This document shows, in pieces, positions 25,665 through 33,689 of a stretch of DNA of 64,000 nt. The notes beneath the pieces were generated by a model. It searched no databases. It was not told where the DNA came from and worked only from the letters and a program-made list of their open reading frames with translations. Each line of letters starts with the position of its first letter. Position 1 is the first letter of the stretch. Both the position numbers and the translations under genes were made by a program. Origin of the DNA: Bradyrhizobium sp. AZCC 1721. GTDB lineage: Bacteria > Pseudomonadota > Alphaproteobacteria > Rhizobiales > Xanthobacteraceae. The stretch covers positions 930,001-994,000 of the forward strand of contig NZ_JAZHSB010000001.1 in assembly GCF_036924715.1 (NCBI RefSeq). Reading direction: 5' to 3'.

Positions 25665-26537
25665 ATGATGCAACGCCGCAATTTCCTTGTCGGGTCGGCC
25701 GCGGCCGGCCTCTGCGCGCTCGCCGCTCCGGTGTTTGCCGCCGACAAGACCAATCCGGACAAGCTGCGGGTCGCCCTGCTGCCTGACGAGAATGCATCGA
25801 CGATCATTCAGAATGCACAGCCGCTCAAGAAGTATCTCGAGGACTTGCTGAAGAAGCCCGTCGAGATCATCGTCACCACCGACTATTCGTCGATGATTGA
25901 GGCGATGCGGTTCGGTCGCATCGAGGTCGGATATTTCGGCCCGTTCTCCTACGTGCTTGCCAAGTCGAAAGCACCTGAAATCGAGCCCTTCGGTGTCGGC
26001 GTGGACAAGGGCAAGCCCAATTACCAGTCGATCCTCATCGCCAACGCGGATGGTCCGGTGAAGGAGCTGGCCGACATCAAGGGCAAGCCATTCGCGTTCG
26101 GTGACCGGGCTTCCACGTCGAGCCATCTTGCGCCGCGCGCCCATCTCGCCAAACAGGGGCTGATCGGCGACGCGGACTACAAGGTCGTGCATCTCGGCCA
26201 GCACGATGCTGTCGCGCGTGCCGTCGCTGCCGGGCAGGTGCCAGCCGGCGCTCTCTCGGAGCAGATTTATCGCGTCTTAGTCGAGACCAAGAAGATTGAT
26301 CCGACCAGGATCCGGCAGCTCGCATTGTCCGAACCCATTCCGAACTATCCGCTAACGGTGCAAGGTTTTCTGAAACCCGAGCTCAAGGAGGCTATCAAGC
26401 GGGCATTCCTTGATCTGAAGGATCCCGCCATTCTCAAGCTGTTCCGCGTTGAAGGCATCGCGACCGCAACCGACAAGGATTACGACGTGTTGCGCGACAT
26501 GGCGAAAGTGCTCCAGCTCGACGTAGCCAAGCTGTAA
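25665..26537 (+). CDS. ptxB: Phosphite-binding protein (PtxB/PhnD family)
   Basis: 290 residues. A Tat-like or long Sec signal (MMQRRNFLVGSAAAGLCALAAP, cut near VFA) is followed by the PhnD fold: LRVALLPDENASTIIQNAQPLKKYLE, then TTDYSSMIEAMRFGRIEVGYFGPFSYVLA, and FAFGDRASTSSHLAPR at the anion site. GGAG precedes the ATG, 30 bases after ptxA. Context makes phosphite the best ligand guess; binding proteins of this family can also take methylphosphonate or hypophosphite. Confidence 0.88.
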   Translation: MMQRRNFLVGSAAAGLCALAAPVFAADKTNPDKLRVALLPDENASTIIQNAQPLKKYLEDLLKKPVEIIVTTDYSSMIEAMRFGRIEVGYFGPFSYVLAKSKAPEIEPFGVGVDKGKPNYQSILIANADGPVKELADIKGKPFAFGDRASTSSHLAPRAHLAKQGLIGDADYKVVHLGQHDAVARAVAAGQVPAGALSEQIYRVLVETKKIDPTRIRQLALSEPIPNYPLTVQGFLKPELKEAIKRAFLDLKDPAILKLFRVEGIATATDKDYDVLRDMAKVLQLDVAKL

Positions 26538-26541
26538 AAAG

Positions 26542-27348
26542 ATGAAATCGGTTTCCCATACGTTCGACGCCATTCTTGAGGAGCAACGCCGCTCCGCCTT
26601 GCGCGGGGCGGGCCTCGTCGGCTTGATCGTCGCTGCGTGCGTCGCAGCCCTGGCGGCCACCGGCTTCTTCGACGCGCAACGGTTTCTGGAAAGCGGGCCG
26701 GCGATTGGTACGCTGGCCTCCGAAATGGTGCCGCCGGATTTCAGCCGTTGGCAGTCATGGCTGCGGCCGCTTCTGGATACGCTTGCGATGTCGATCGCCG
26801 GCACCGCGCTCGCAGTGGCCTTCTCCCTGCCGCTCGCCCTTCTGGCTGCGCCCAATACAAGTCCGCACCCAATTGTTTATCTGGCCGTGCGGACATTCCT
26901 CGCTTTCCTGCGCTCGGTGCCGGAGATCATCCTTGGCGTTCTGTTTGTCGCGGCGGTCGGTTTCGGCGCGCTGCCCGGCGTCCTTGCGCTGGCGCTGCAT
27001 TCGGTCGGCATGGTTGGCAAGTTCTATGCCGAGGCCATCGAACATGTCGATCCCAAGCCGCTGGAAGCGGCTCGCGCCGCGGGCGCGACGCCGTTACAGG
27101 TCATCCAGCACGCTGTTCTGCCGCAAGTCCTGCCGCAACTCACCGATGTTACGATCTACCGGTGGGAATATCACTTCCGGGCTTCCGCCGTGCTCGGCAT
27201 CGTCGGTGCAGGGGGAATCGGCTTCGAACTAATCTCGGCGCTGCGGCTACTGAATTACAGCCAAGTGTCGGCCATCCTGCTTTCGATCCTCGCCTGCGTC
27301 GTCATTGTCGACAGCGTCGGCGCGTACTTGCGAAAATCGCTCAAGTAA
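26542..27348 (+). CDS. ptxC: Phosphite ABC transporter permease (PtxC/PhnE family)
   Basis: 268 residues with about six membrane helices. The EAA-type loop that docks the ATPase is PLEAARAAGATPLQVIQHAVLPQVLPQ, and FRASAVLGIVGAGGIGFELI is the conserved PhnE segment. It starts four bases after ptxB and ends ten bases before ptxD, so it is within the same transcript. It forms the inner-membrane channel for the PtxA/PtxB system. Confidence 0.9.
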   Translation: MKSVSHTFDAILEEQRRSALRGAGLVGLIVAACVAALAATGFFDAQRFLESGPAIGTLASEMVPPDFSRWQSWLRPLLDTLAMSIAGTALAVAFSLPLALLAAPNTSPHPIVYLAVRTFLAFLRSVPEIILGVLFVAAVGFGALPGVLALALHSVGMVGKFYAEAIEHVDPKPLEAARAAGATPLQVIQHAVLPQVLPQLTDVTIYRWEYHFRASAVLGIVGAGGIGFELISALRLLNYSQVSAILLSILACVVIVDSVGAYLRKSLK

Positions 27349-27358
27349 TAGTCTCCCG

Positions 27359-28369
27359 ATGACAGAATTGCCGCTTATTGTGCTGACAAACCGGGTCTTC
27401 CCCGAGACGCGCGTCGCGTTCGAAGGCGTTGCTCGCGTCGTTGCCAACGATGGGCCCGAGCCATGGAGCTATGACCAGGTAATCGAACGCTGCAGGGAAG
27501 CGGCCGGGCTCATGGCATTCATGACCGATTGCGTCGATCGCGCCTTTCTCGCGCGATGCCCGAACCTGAAGGTTATCGGCGCCGCTTTGAAGGGCTATGA
27601 CAATATCGATGTGGATGCGGCAAGCGAACGCGGCGTCCAGGTGACAATCGTGCCGGATCTTCTCACCGAGCCGACGGCTGAACTGGCCATCGGACTGATG
27701 ATCGCGCTTGGACGGCATATTCCGGCCGGCGATGCCGGAATTCGCACAGTGGGATTCGCTGGCTGGCGGCCCCAGCTTTACGGCACGGGCATCGACAACT
27801 CGACGGTGGGAATCGTCGGGTTCGGCCGCGTCGGCCAGGCCATCGCGCGCCGGCTCTCGGGATTCGGCTGTCGCATCATTGCGTATGACGCCGAGCCGTT
27901 CGAGAGCCCCGGTGTCGAGGGAATGGCGTTGGAGAACGTGCTGGGGCTCGCCGACTTCGTGGTGCTGGGCCTGCCGCTGACCGAATCCACCACCGGCCTG
28001 ATCGACGCCGAAGCGATCGGCCGGATGCGGCGCGGGGCGCTGCTCGTCAACCCCGCGCGCGGTTCGCTGGTCGATGAAGCGGCCGTAGCCGATGCGCTCG
28101 AGAGTGGTCAGCTCAGCGGATATGCCGCCGACGTTTTCGAATGCGAGGATTGGGCGCGGCAGGAACGGCCCGCAACGATCGACGCAAGGCTGATTCGGCC
28201 GGGCGCCCGGACCGTGTTGACACCACATATCGGATCGGCCGTGATGTCGGTGCGTCGCGAGATCGAGTTATCCGCTGCGACCAGCATCATCGAGGCGCTC
28301 GCCGGCAAGGTGCCTGGCGGGCTCATCAACAGGCCGGTGCGCCTAGGAAATCCTGCATTGACCGCGTGA
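27359..28369 (+). CDS. ptxD: Phosphite dehydrogenase PtxD
   Basis: 336 residues, the length of the characterised P. stutzeri enzyme, from ATG 27359. It oxidises phosphite to phosphate with NAD+. The Rossmann motif is GIVGFGRVGQ, and an acidic residue follows at the cofactor 2'-OH position (Asp177 in IIAYDAEP), favouring NAD. All active-site residues I know for PtxD align: Lys78 (ALKGYDN), Trp136 and Tyr141 (GWRPQLYGTG), Arg234 (NPARGSLVDE), Glu263 (DVFECEDWA), His290 and Ser293 (TPHIGSA). The PtxD-specific stretch VPDLLTEPTAELAIGL is intact, unlike in ordinary D-hydroxyacid dehydrogenases. It makes phosphite a usable sole phosphorus source. Confidence 0.93.
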   Translation: MTELPLIVLTNRVFPETRVAFEGVARVVANDGPEPWSYDQVIERCREAAGLMAFMTDCVDRAFLARCPNLKVIGAALKGYDNIDVDAASERGVQVTIVPDLLTEPTAELAIGLMIALGRHIPAGDAGIRTVGFAGWRPQLYGTGIDNSTVGIVGFGRVGQAIARRLSGFGCRIIAYDAEPFESPGVEGMALENVLGLADFVVLGLPLTESTTGLIDAEAIGRMRRGALLVNPARGSLVDEAAVADALESGQLSGYAADVFECEDWARQERPATIDARLIRPGARTVLTPHIGSAVMSVRREIELSAATSIIEALAGKVPGGLINRPVRLGNPALTA

Positions 28370-28370
28370 A

Positions 28371-29249
28371 ATGCTGAACCTGACCCATGCTCGCTCGTTC
28401 GTCACGGTGATCGCCGCCCGCGGCGTTCGTGCGGCCGCGCGCCAGCTCGATCTGGCGCCTTCCACCATCGTGGATCACATCCGCCAGCTTGAAGAAGTCT
28501 TGGCTGCGCCGCTGGTGGTACGGCAGCGTGGCGGCGCCATGCCGACCGATCAAGGAGCGCGCTTCCTTCCACTGGCACGCTCGCTGGTCGAGACGGCCTC
28601 CCGCGTGCGCAGCCTAATTCATCTCCCGGTGCTGCGCCTGGCGGCATCGAGCAACGTCGGCACCTATCTGCTGCAGCCCCACATTGCAGTCTTTCGGCAG
28701 CGTGCCGGCGTTCCCGTCGAACAATGGATTGGATCGAACGCAGATGTCGCCGCCCGTCTGGAGCGGGGCGAGGCTGATGTTGCAGCGATGGAATGGTGGG
28801 ACGGCAGGCCCGGCTTTACCGCGCGCACCTGGACGAGGGAGCCACTCGTCGTCATCGTCGGACCTGATCACCGCTGGGCTAGGCTTGGCTCCGTATCCGT
28901 GGCCGAACTGCAAGGCGAGCCGCTGCTGGGCGGTGAATCCGGGACCGGCACGGGGTATCTGCTGCGTCAGCAACTCGGTCCACTCGCGAAATCTTTGACC
29001 ATCATTGACGGTTTCGGCAATACGGAGGCTGTCAAGCGCGCAGTCCGCGCCGGCCACGGTGCGTCGATTGTCATGGAAGCGTCAGTTGCTGACGAAGTCG
29101 CTACAGAGCAGCTCGCCGCGCTTCGAATTGAAGGGGCCCAACTCGCCAAGGAGATCAAGCTGATCGTTCCCGAGTCCTTGCCGCCTACGGCTCCGGCGAT
29201 GGCGATGTTCGAGGCGTCGCTAAGCTGGGAGCGCGGCCTTACCATTTAG
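28371..29249 (+). CDS. ptxE: LysR-family regulator PtxE
   Basis: 292 residues: an N-terminal winged helix (about 1-60, THARSFVTVIAARGVRAAARQLDLAPSTIVDHIRQLE) and a co-inducer domain of the PBP-II fold. The ATG is one base after the ptxD stop, so it is co-transcribed, as in the P. stutzeri ptx operon. Its ligand may be phosphite. The alternating CGAACA/TTGTTCG half-sites before ptxA are a plausible target. Confidence 0.87.
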   Translation: MLNLTHARSFVTVIAARGVRAAARQLDLAPSTIVDHIRQLEEVLAAPLVVRQRGGAMPTDQGARFLPLARSLVETASRVRSLIHLPVLRLAASSNVGTYLLQPHIAVFRQRAGVPVEQWIGSNADVAARLERGEADVAAMEWWDGRPGFTARTWTREPLVVIVGPDHRWARLGSVSVAELQGEPLLGGESGTGTGYLLRQQLGPLAKSLTIIDGFGNTEAVKRAVRAGHGASIVMEASVADEVATEQLAALRIEGAQLAKEIKLIVPESLPPTAPAMAMFEASLSWERGLTI

Positions 29250-29298
29250 CCGTCGCTGTCGGCCGCCTGCCTAGCCGAAGCTGCAAAGCAGCGAAGCG

Positions 29299-29383
29299 TG
29301 GTGCCCCTGGCCGGAATCGAACCAGCACTCCTTGCGGAACTCGATTTTGAGTCGAGCGCGTCTACCAGTTCCGCCACAGGGGC
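29299..29383 (-). tRNA. tRNA-Leu (anticodon CAA)
   Basis: 85 nt including an encoded CCA. The acceptor GCCCCTG pairs with CAGGGGC; the D-arm region is GGCGGAACTGGTAGACGC; the anticodon stem CTCGA/TCGAG holds the CAA anticodon; there is a long class II variable arm; and the T-loop is GGTTCGATTCC. It reads codon UUG. Its 3' end points towards the ptx operon, and a decayed copy lies at 24681-24762. Confidence 0.95.
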
Positions 29384-29537
29384 CTTCGGACGCGAGGCCC
29401 GGAGGCCGGTGCGGCGAAGCCGGCGGAATATAGCGGGCGGCGCTTCCGGGTCAACCCGCGTGGAAGTGATTGTGGTGTGTCTCGACACCTGGGCGGTGGC
29501 GGGATAGGAGGCTGATGCCTATTTTGAGCATGAACCC

Positions 29538-30092
29538 ATGCTCCGGAGCACATCCGTGACGTCAGATGCCCTCCATTCGTCGCACGCGCGCCATCCCGCC
29601 GATCCGGTCGTCGTTGCCGCACTGGCGATCGCGGTCGTCGCCGCGGCGACGCTGGCTGGCGCCTGGTTCTTCCAGCTCGTGCTGGATATCCGCCCCTGTC
29701 CGCTCTGCCTCGAACAGCGCTACGCCTATTATCTGGCGGTCCCGCTCGGCCTCGTGATCGCCTTTGCCGCGTCGCGCGGGGCGCCGCGGCAGGTAGCGCT
29801 GGCCGGGTTTGCGGTGCTGCTGTTGGCGGCGCTCGCCAATGCCTGGCTCGGCGGCTATCACGCCGGCGTCGAATGGCAATTCTGGCAGGGCCCGACCGAT
29901 TGCTCCGGCCCGCTGGCCGACCTCGGCACCGCCGGCACGCTGCTGCAGCGTCTCGACACGGTGAAGGTGATCCGCTGCGACGAGGTGCAGTGGCGCTTCC
30001 TCGGGCTCTCGCTTGCCGGCTACAACGTGCTGATCTCGCTGGCGATGGCGGCGATCGCCATGTGGGGCATCGTGTCGGCGAAGCGGGCGTAG
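29538..30092 (+). CDS. dsbB: Disulfide bond formation protein B (DsbB)
   Basis: 184 residues from ATG 29538; a GTG at 29556 with GGAG seven bases upstream is an equally good start. Four membrane helices, the quinone-linked cysteine pair in RPCPLCLEQRYAYY, and the second periplasmic pair (Cys in PTDCSGP and IRCDEVQW). It reoxidises periplasmic DsbA and passes electrons to quinone. It stands alone just beyond the tRNA-Leu; DsbA-like candidates lie elsewhere, for example at 34509. Confidence 0.9.
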   Translation: MLRSTSVTSDALHSSHARHPADPVVVAALAIAVVAAATLAGAWFFQLVLDIRPCPLCLEQRYAYYLAVPLGLVIAFAASRGAPRQVALAGFAVLLLAALANAWLGGYHAGVEWQFWQGPTDCSGPLADLGTAGTLLQRLDTVKVIRCDEVQWRFLGLSLAGYNVLISLAMAAIAMWGIVSAKRA

Positions 30093-30104
30093 CTCGGTCG
30101 CAGT

Positions 30105-30385
30105 AGTCGTCGTCCCTGCGAAAAACAGGACCCAATCACCAGCCTACATTGTCGAAGGGCAGCCGTCGCCCCTTGTGCCCTTTGCGCGGGCCGCGGTGTA
30201 TGGGCCCCTGCGTTCGCAGGGGCGACATGTTGAGAGGTCCTCGCCTCGATCCCGTCGTCCCTGCGAACGCAGGGACCCATAACCACGACTGTTTGTTGTG
30301 AGAAGAAGCCGTCTCGCGTAGCGCCATTTCCGCAAGCGGTGGCTATGGGGCCCTGCGTTCGCCGGGACGACGAGCGGATCGGCCG
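30105..30385. repeat. Cluster of palindromic intergenic repeats
   Basis: Several related hairpins fill the 310-bp gap between dsbB and the AbrB-family gene: GCCCCTGCG / CGCAGGGGC near 30204-30225, CGTCCCTGCG / CGCAGGGAC near 30258-30280, and a third, more divergent CCCTGCGTTCGCCGGGACG near 30351-30371. The recurring CGTCCCTGCGAAMGCAGG unit is typical of rhizobial intergenic mosaic elements. I see no gene here. Confidence 0.6.
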
Positions 30386-30402
30386 CAAAAAATCGACCTC
30401 AT

Positions 30403-31491
30403 CTAATCGTCCACGTCCTCCTGCGGGCGGCCGAACAGGTGCACGATGCCGGGCGTGGTGATCGAGACGAACACGAAGCGCGACAGATGATGGGCGCCGA
30501 CGAAAATCGGATCGATGTGCAGCGTCAGCGCCAGCGCCAGCATGGCGTCCATCGCGCCCGGCGCAAAGGCGACCACGACGTCGGCGAAGCGCACAGAAGT
30601 GCTCAGCACGATCACCGTGACGAAAATGGAGGAGATGAGAATCGCGACCGCAAACGAGCCGAGCCCGGCATTGATGTGGCTGAGCAGCGTCGACTTGCTG
30701 ATCCGCGCAAAGCGCGTGCCGATCACGGCGCCGATGCCGACCAGCGCCACGCCGCGCATCCAGGGCGGCAGGCCGCCCTCGATCAGGCCGGTGCCGTGCA
30801 GCGCGGCGGAGGCGATCATCGCGCCGAACATCCAGCTCGCCGGAAACTTTGCCAGCCGAAGCAGCAGCGCGACGGCGAGGGCAGCGGCGGCCAGCACGAC
30901 GAGCTCGAGCGGCGAGGCGACGACGAGGCTGATCAGCTCCATGGGCGCGCTCTGCGCGACGCCGGTGAAGGCGAGCAGCAGCGGCAGGGCGGCGGTCAGG
31001 ATGATCACGCGCATGGTCTGCACCACGGCGATTGCCGCGACATCGGCGCCTTTCTCGGCGGCAAGCATGGTGATCTGCGACAGCGCACCGGGACTTCCCG
31101 CCAGCAGCGCCGAGGTCTGGTCCCAGCCGTGCACGCGCTGCAGATAGAAGCTCGAGCCGAAGGTCGAGCAGAACGTCGCCAGCGCCAACAGGCCGATGGT
31201 CAGGGGATAGGCGCTCATGTGCTGGATCAATTGCCGCGACACCAGCGAGCCCAGCGTGATGCCGAGCAGCACCAAAACGCTCTGCGTCAGGATCGCCGGC
31301 ATGGTGACCGGCCGCCCCGCCAGCGCGGCGACGCCCACCGCAGCCATCGCGCCGGAAATCAACCCACCCGGCAGGTTGAGCCACAGAAACAAGAGGCCGC
31401 CGGCGGCGCCGACGACAAGCGTCTCGAGCGTGCCGAGAATCTTGGCGCGATCGGCCATAGCGGAGGATATCGAGGCGGGGATCAGGCTCAC
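30403..31491 (-). CDS. AbrB-family membrane protein (putative ammonia monooxygenase-like, PF05145)
   Basis: 362 residues and about ten to eleven membrane helices in two similar halves. The family repeats are visible: GGLISGAMAAVGVAALAGRP (about 42-61) and PASWMFGAMIASAALHGTG in the second half. E. coli AbrB relatives were named for a regulatory effect on aidB, but the protein is plainly an integral membrane transporter-like protein. No catalytic copper ligands are evident, so the ammonia monooxygenase name often used is not supported. Confidence 0.8.
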   Translation of the reverse strand: MSLIPASISSAMADRAKILGTLETLVVGAAGGLLFLWLNLPGGLISGAMAAVGVAALAGRPVTMPAILTQSVLVLLGITLGSLVSRQLIQHMSAYPLTIGLLALATFCSTFGSSFYLQRVHGWDQTSALLAGSPGALSQITMLAAEKGADVAAIAVVQTMRVIILTAALPLLLAFTGVAQSAPMELISLVVASPLELVVLAAAALAVALLLRLAKFPASWMFGAMIASAALHGTGLIEGGLPPWMRGVALVGIGAVIGTRFARISKSTLLSHINAGLGSFAVAILISSIFVTVIVLSTSVRFADVVVAFAPGAMDAMLALALTLHIDPIFVGAHHLSRFVFVSITTPGIVHLFGRPQEDVDD

Positions 31492-31742
31492 GCCGCCTTA
31501 TGGCAAATCCGCTTGCACCGGACAAATGCGTCACGCGATTGCAGCAATGCGTGGCTAGCGTCTGCACAATGCCTGCACAAACGTCCCGTAGCGTTGGCTG
31601 AACACGGGCTGAATGCCACGACGAATCGCGCCTCTTCGCCGTCAGAAAATTTTTACCGCAGGGTTCGTCCGATGCGTTGTCGCAAGCTGTGGTTGCGCTA
31701 GGATGGGCACCGCAGATGACTACTGCCCTAAGGAGACCAGGG

Positions 31743-32213
31743 ATGACTATTCAGGCAAAAATACTGGGCGCGTGTGCGCTGTCGGCATTGGCTGCGTTTG
31801 CGATGACCTCGCAGGCGAATGCCCTGACGGCGCAGGAATGCAGCGCCAAATACCAGGCTGCGAAGGCCGCCGGCACGCTCGGCGGCCAGAAGTGGAACGA
31901 CTTCCGGAAAGCCCAGTGCGGCGCCGACGCCGCGCCCGCTGCCGCCGCTGCGGCTCCGGCCGCCGCGCCGAAGGAAGAGAAGACGGCTGCCAAGAAGGAA
32001 GCCGCACCGGCGGCGCCGTCCGGCCCCGCAACTTTTCCGAGCGCGGTCGACGCAAAATATTCGAAGGAGACGGCGACGAAGCAGCGCTTCCACACCTGCC
32101 TCGATCAATACAACGCCAACAAGGCCAGCAACGCCAATGGTGGGATGAAGTGGATCCAGAAGGGCGGCGGCTATTACAGCGAATGCAACAAGAAGCTGAA
32201 GGGCTCGGTCTAG
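31743..32213 (+). CDS. Secreted protein with duplicated Cys-containing motif
   Basis: 156 residues from ATG 31743 (AAGGAG upstream), with a signal peptide (about 1-27, ending ANA). Two similar cysteine-bounded units flank an Ala/Lys/Pro linker: C33...KYQAAKAAGTLGGQKW...C59 and C119...QYNANKASNANGGMKW...C148. This looks like an internal duplication, each unit probably closed by a disulfide. I do not recognise a functional name; such proteins are frequent in Bradyrhizobium. Confidence 0.7.
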   Translation: MTIQAKILGACALSALAAFAMTSQANALTAQECSAKYQAAKAAGTLGGQKWNDFRKAQCGADAAPAAAAAAPAAAPKEEKTAAKKEAAPAAPSGPATFPSAVDAKYSKETATKQRFHTCLDQYNANKASNANGGMKWIQKGGGYYSECNKKLKGSV

Positions 32214-32254
32214 CCAGCAATCGACGTGGGCGCGGCCGGAGGTTTCGGCCGCGC

Positions 32255-32851
32255 CTATATTTCGCGGAGCAATGTTTCGGCCGACTTCGCCACCAGTTGC
32301 GCGCGCTTGCGCTGGCCGCGTTCGAGAAACAGCAGGCTCTGCCCGAACACGAAGCAGTAGAACAGGAACGCCTGCGCGTCGGCCTCCTCGGCCGCCAGTC
32401 CCGTCGCGCGATAGAGATGCCCGACATTCTTCAGCCGCGCAGCGTCCACGCTCGCCACCGCATTGGCTGCCAGCTCGTCGGAGCGGGCCCATTGCCGGAT
32501 CGCCAGTTCGACCGCCATGGCCTCGGTGTTCATGCGCTCGGAATAGAGCGCGATCAGCGCCTTCAGCCGCTCGCGCGCGGTCGCGCCGTCGAGGCTGGTC
32601 TGTTTCTCGATCGCGGCGATGCGGCCCGCGCTCCAGTGCTGCAGCATGGCGTCCAGCAGAGCCGCGCGGTCGCGGAAGCGGCGGTAAAAACCGCCCTTGG
32701 TGACGCCGAGGTTCTTGGCCAGCACCTCGACCCGTACGCCCTCGACGCCGGTCCGGGCGATTTCCTCAAAGCCGGCCTCGATCCAGCTCTCGTGGCGAAC
32801 CTCGCCGGCGCGCGCCTCTCCGGTTCGCGCCGCTTCTTTGGCATTGCTCAT
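32255..32851 (-). CDS. TetR-family regulator
   Basis: 198 residues from ATG 32851; the frame continues to 32932 but would cross the operators. The N-terminal HTH (about 20-65) contains GVEGVRVEVLAKNLGVTKGGFYRRFRDRAALLDAML, and the C-terminal part is the helical ligand domain. It is divergent from two thioesterase genes across two near-perfect palindromes, the usual TetR autoregulated layout. Targets probably include the thioesterase genes. Confidence 0.87.
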   Translation of the reverse strand: MSNAKEAARTGEARAGEVRHESWIEAGFEEIARTGVEGVRVEVLAKNLGVTKGGFYRRFRDRAALLDAMLQHWSAGRIAAIEKQTSLDGATARERLKALIALYSERMNTEAMAVELAIRQWARSDELAANAVASVDAARLKNVGHLYRATGLAAEEADAQAFLFYCFVFGQSLLFLERGQRKRAQLVAKSAETLLREI

Positions 32852-32873
32852 GGTCCGGTCCCACCGAGTGTCG

Positions 32874-32924
32874 ATACGGTACCGTATTGCTAACCTGGAG
32901 AGGGCCTGATACGCTACCGTATCA
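32874..32924. promoter_or_regulatory. Two TetR-type operators
   Basis: Site 1 is the perfect 14-bp palindrome ATACGGTACCGTAT (32874-32887). Site 2 is TGATACG-CTAC-CGTATCA (32907-32924). They share the GATACG/CGTATC arms, and their centres are 35 bp apart. They lie between the divergent TetR and thioesterase genes. Confidence 0.75.
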
Positions 32925-32949
32925 AGAAACAAAAGAGCGGGAGCAAACG

Positions 32950-33114
32950 ATGGAAACGGACGCGACCTATCGCGGCACGGTCTATCCGTGGCAATGCGAT
33001 CATGTCGGGCACATGAACATCATGTGGTATGTCGGCAAGTTCGACGAGGCGAACTGGAATCTGTTCGCCCGGCTCGGGCTGACAATGCGGCATCTCGAAC
33101 CGGCGATGGCGTGA
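32950..33114 (+). pseudogene. Truncated 4HBT-type acyl-CoA thioesterase (N-terminal 54 residues)
   Basis: The frame opens at ATG 32950 with VYPWQCDHVGHMNIMWYVGKFDEANWNLF, the N-terminal catalytic region of hotdog-fold thioesterases (including the Asp of CDHxGHMN), then stops after 54 residues, where the family normally runs to about 140. The stop is two bases before the start of the PaaI-type gene, so the missing part was probably lost in a deletion that joined the two genes. It may still be translated as a leader of the PaaI gene. Confidence 0.65.
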
Positions 33115-33116
33115 CC

Positions 33117-33593
33117 ATGCCGCGCTTCGAGCCGAAGAACCCGGATTATCGCGCGCTCGCCACCGCCATGTTCGAGCAGCAGCGCGCGATGAAGACGCTC
33201 GGCATTTCGATCGCGCGGCTGGAGCCGGGCGAGGTCGATCTCGCGATGGATTATGCGCTCGACCTCACCCAGCAGCACGGCTTCATCCACGCCGGGATCA
33301 TCACGGCCGCGCTCGACAATGCCTGTGGCATCGCCGCCTTCACGCTGATGCCGCCGGGTGCGGGGATTCTCACCGTGGAATTCAAGACCAACTTGCTGGC
33401 GCCGGCGCGCGGCGAGCGGTTCGCGTTCCGCGCCAGCGTCGTCAAGCCCGGCCGCACGCTGACGGTGTGCGAGGCCCGCGCCTATGCGGCGGATGACGGC
33501 AAGGAGACGCTGATCGCGACCATGACCGGCACGCTGATGGCGCTGACCAGCCGCGAGGGCGCATCGCCAGAGAGGGGGCATGTCGCAGCCTGA
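33117..33593 (+). CDS. PaaI-family hotdog thioesterase
   Basis: 158 residues. The hotdog fold is shown by TQQHGFIHAGIITAALDNACGIAAFTLMPPGAGILTVEFKTNLL, which contains the central helix and the strand with the usual substrate-binding pattern; HGFIHAGI replaces the more common HGG. It should hydrolyse acyl- or aryl-CoA esters. It lies downstream of the truncated thioesterase and is probably under the same TetR control. There is no separate strong ribosome binding site, so coupling to the upstream fragment is likely. Confidence 0.83.
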   Translation: MPRFEPKNPDYRALATAMFEQQRAMKTLGISIARLEPGEVDLAMDYALDLTQQHGFIHAGIITAALDNACGIAAFTLMPPGAGILTVEFKTNLLAPARGERFAFRASVVKPGRTLTVCEARAYAADDGKETLIATMTGTLMALTSREGASPERGHVAA

Positions 33594-33689
33594 TCGGCTG
33601 ATGCGCATTGCAGTGCAGCTTTGTGCTGCGGCCATGGCGATCTGCAGAAAATTCTTCTATGGTTGCGCCGTGCAACTGAGTCTTTCAAC

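Larger units (their letters stand above)
24646..29383. mobile_element. Putative ptx genomic islet bounded by tRNA-Leu and a decayed tRNA-Leu copy
   Basis: The phosphite operon is flanked by direct copies of a tRNA-Leu(CAA) sequence: an intact gene at 29299-29383 and a degenerate one at 24681-24762. The likeness continues about 35 bases beyond the tRNA 3' end in both copies (CCGAAGCTGCAAAGCAGCGAAG against TCGAAGCCGCGCTGCAGTGAAG, shown aligned). The 3' end of the intact tRNA faces the operon, which is how tRNA-targeted islands are arranged. No integrase or transposase gene lies between the copies, so it is either an old, immobilised insertion or a segmental duplication. Confidence 0.5.

Noticed and set aside
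24600..29400. An integrase or transposase associated with the ptx islet
   Set aside because: All open frames between the tRNA copies are accounted for by the five ptx genes; none encodes a recombinase.
30105..30385. CRISPR-like spaced repeats
   Set aside because: The repeats are palindromic, unequal, and irregularly spaced, with no cas genes in the window.
30403..31491. Ammonia monooxygenase
   Set aside because: The AbrB-family membrane protein has no copper-site residues or Amo subunit partners; the name is a database habit.
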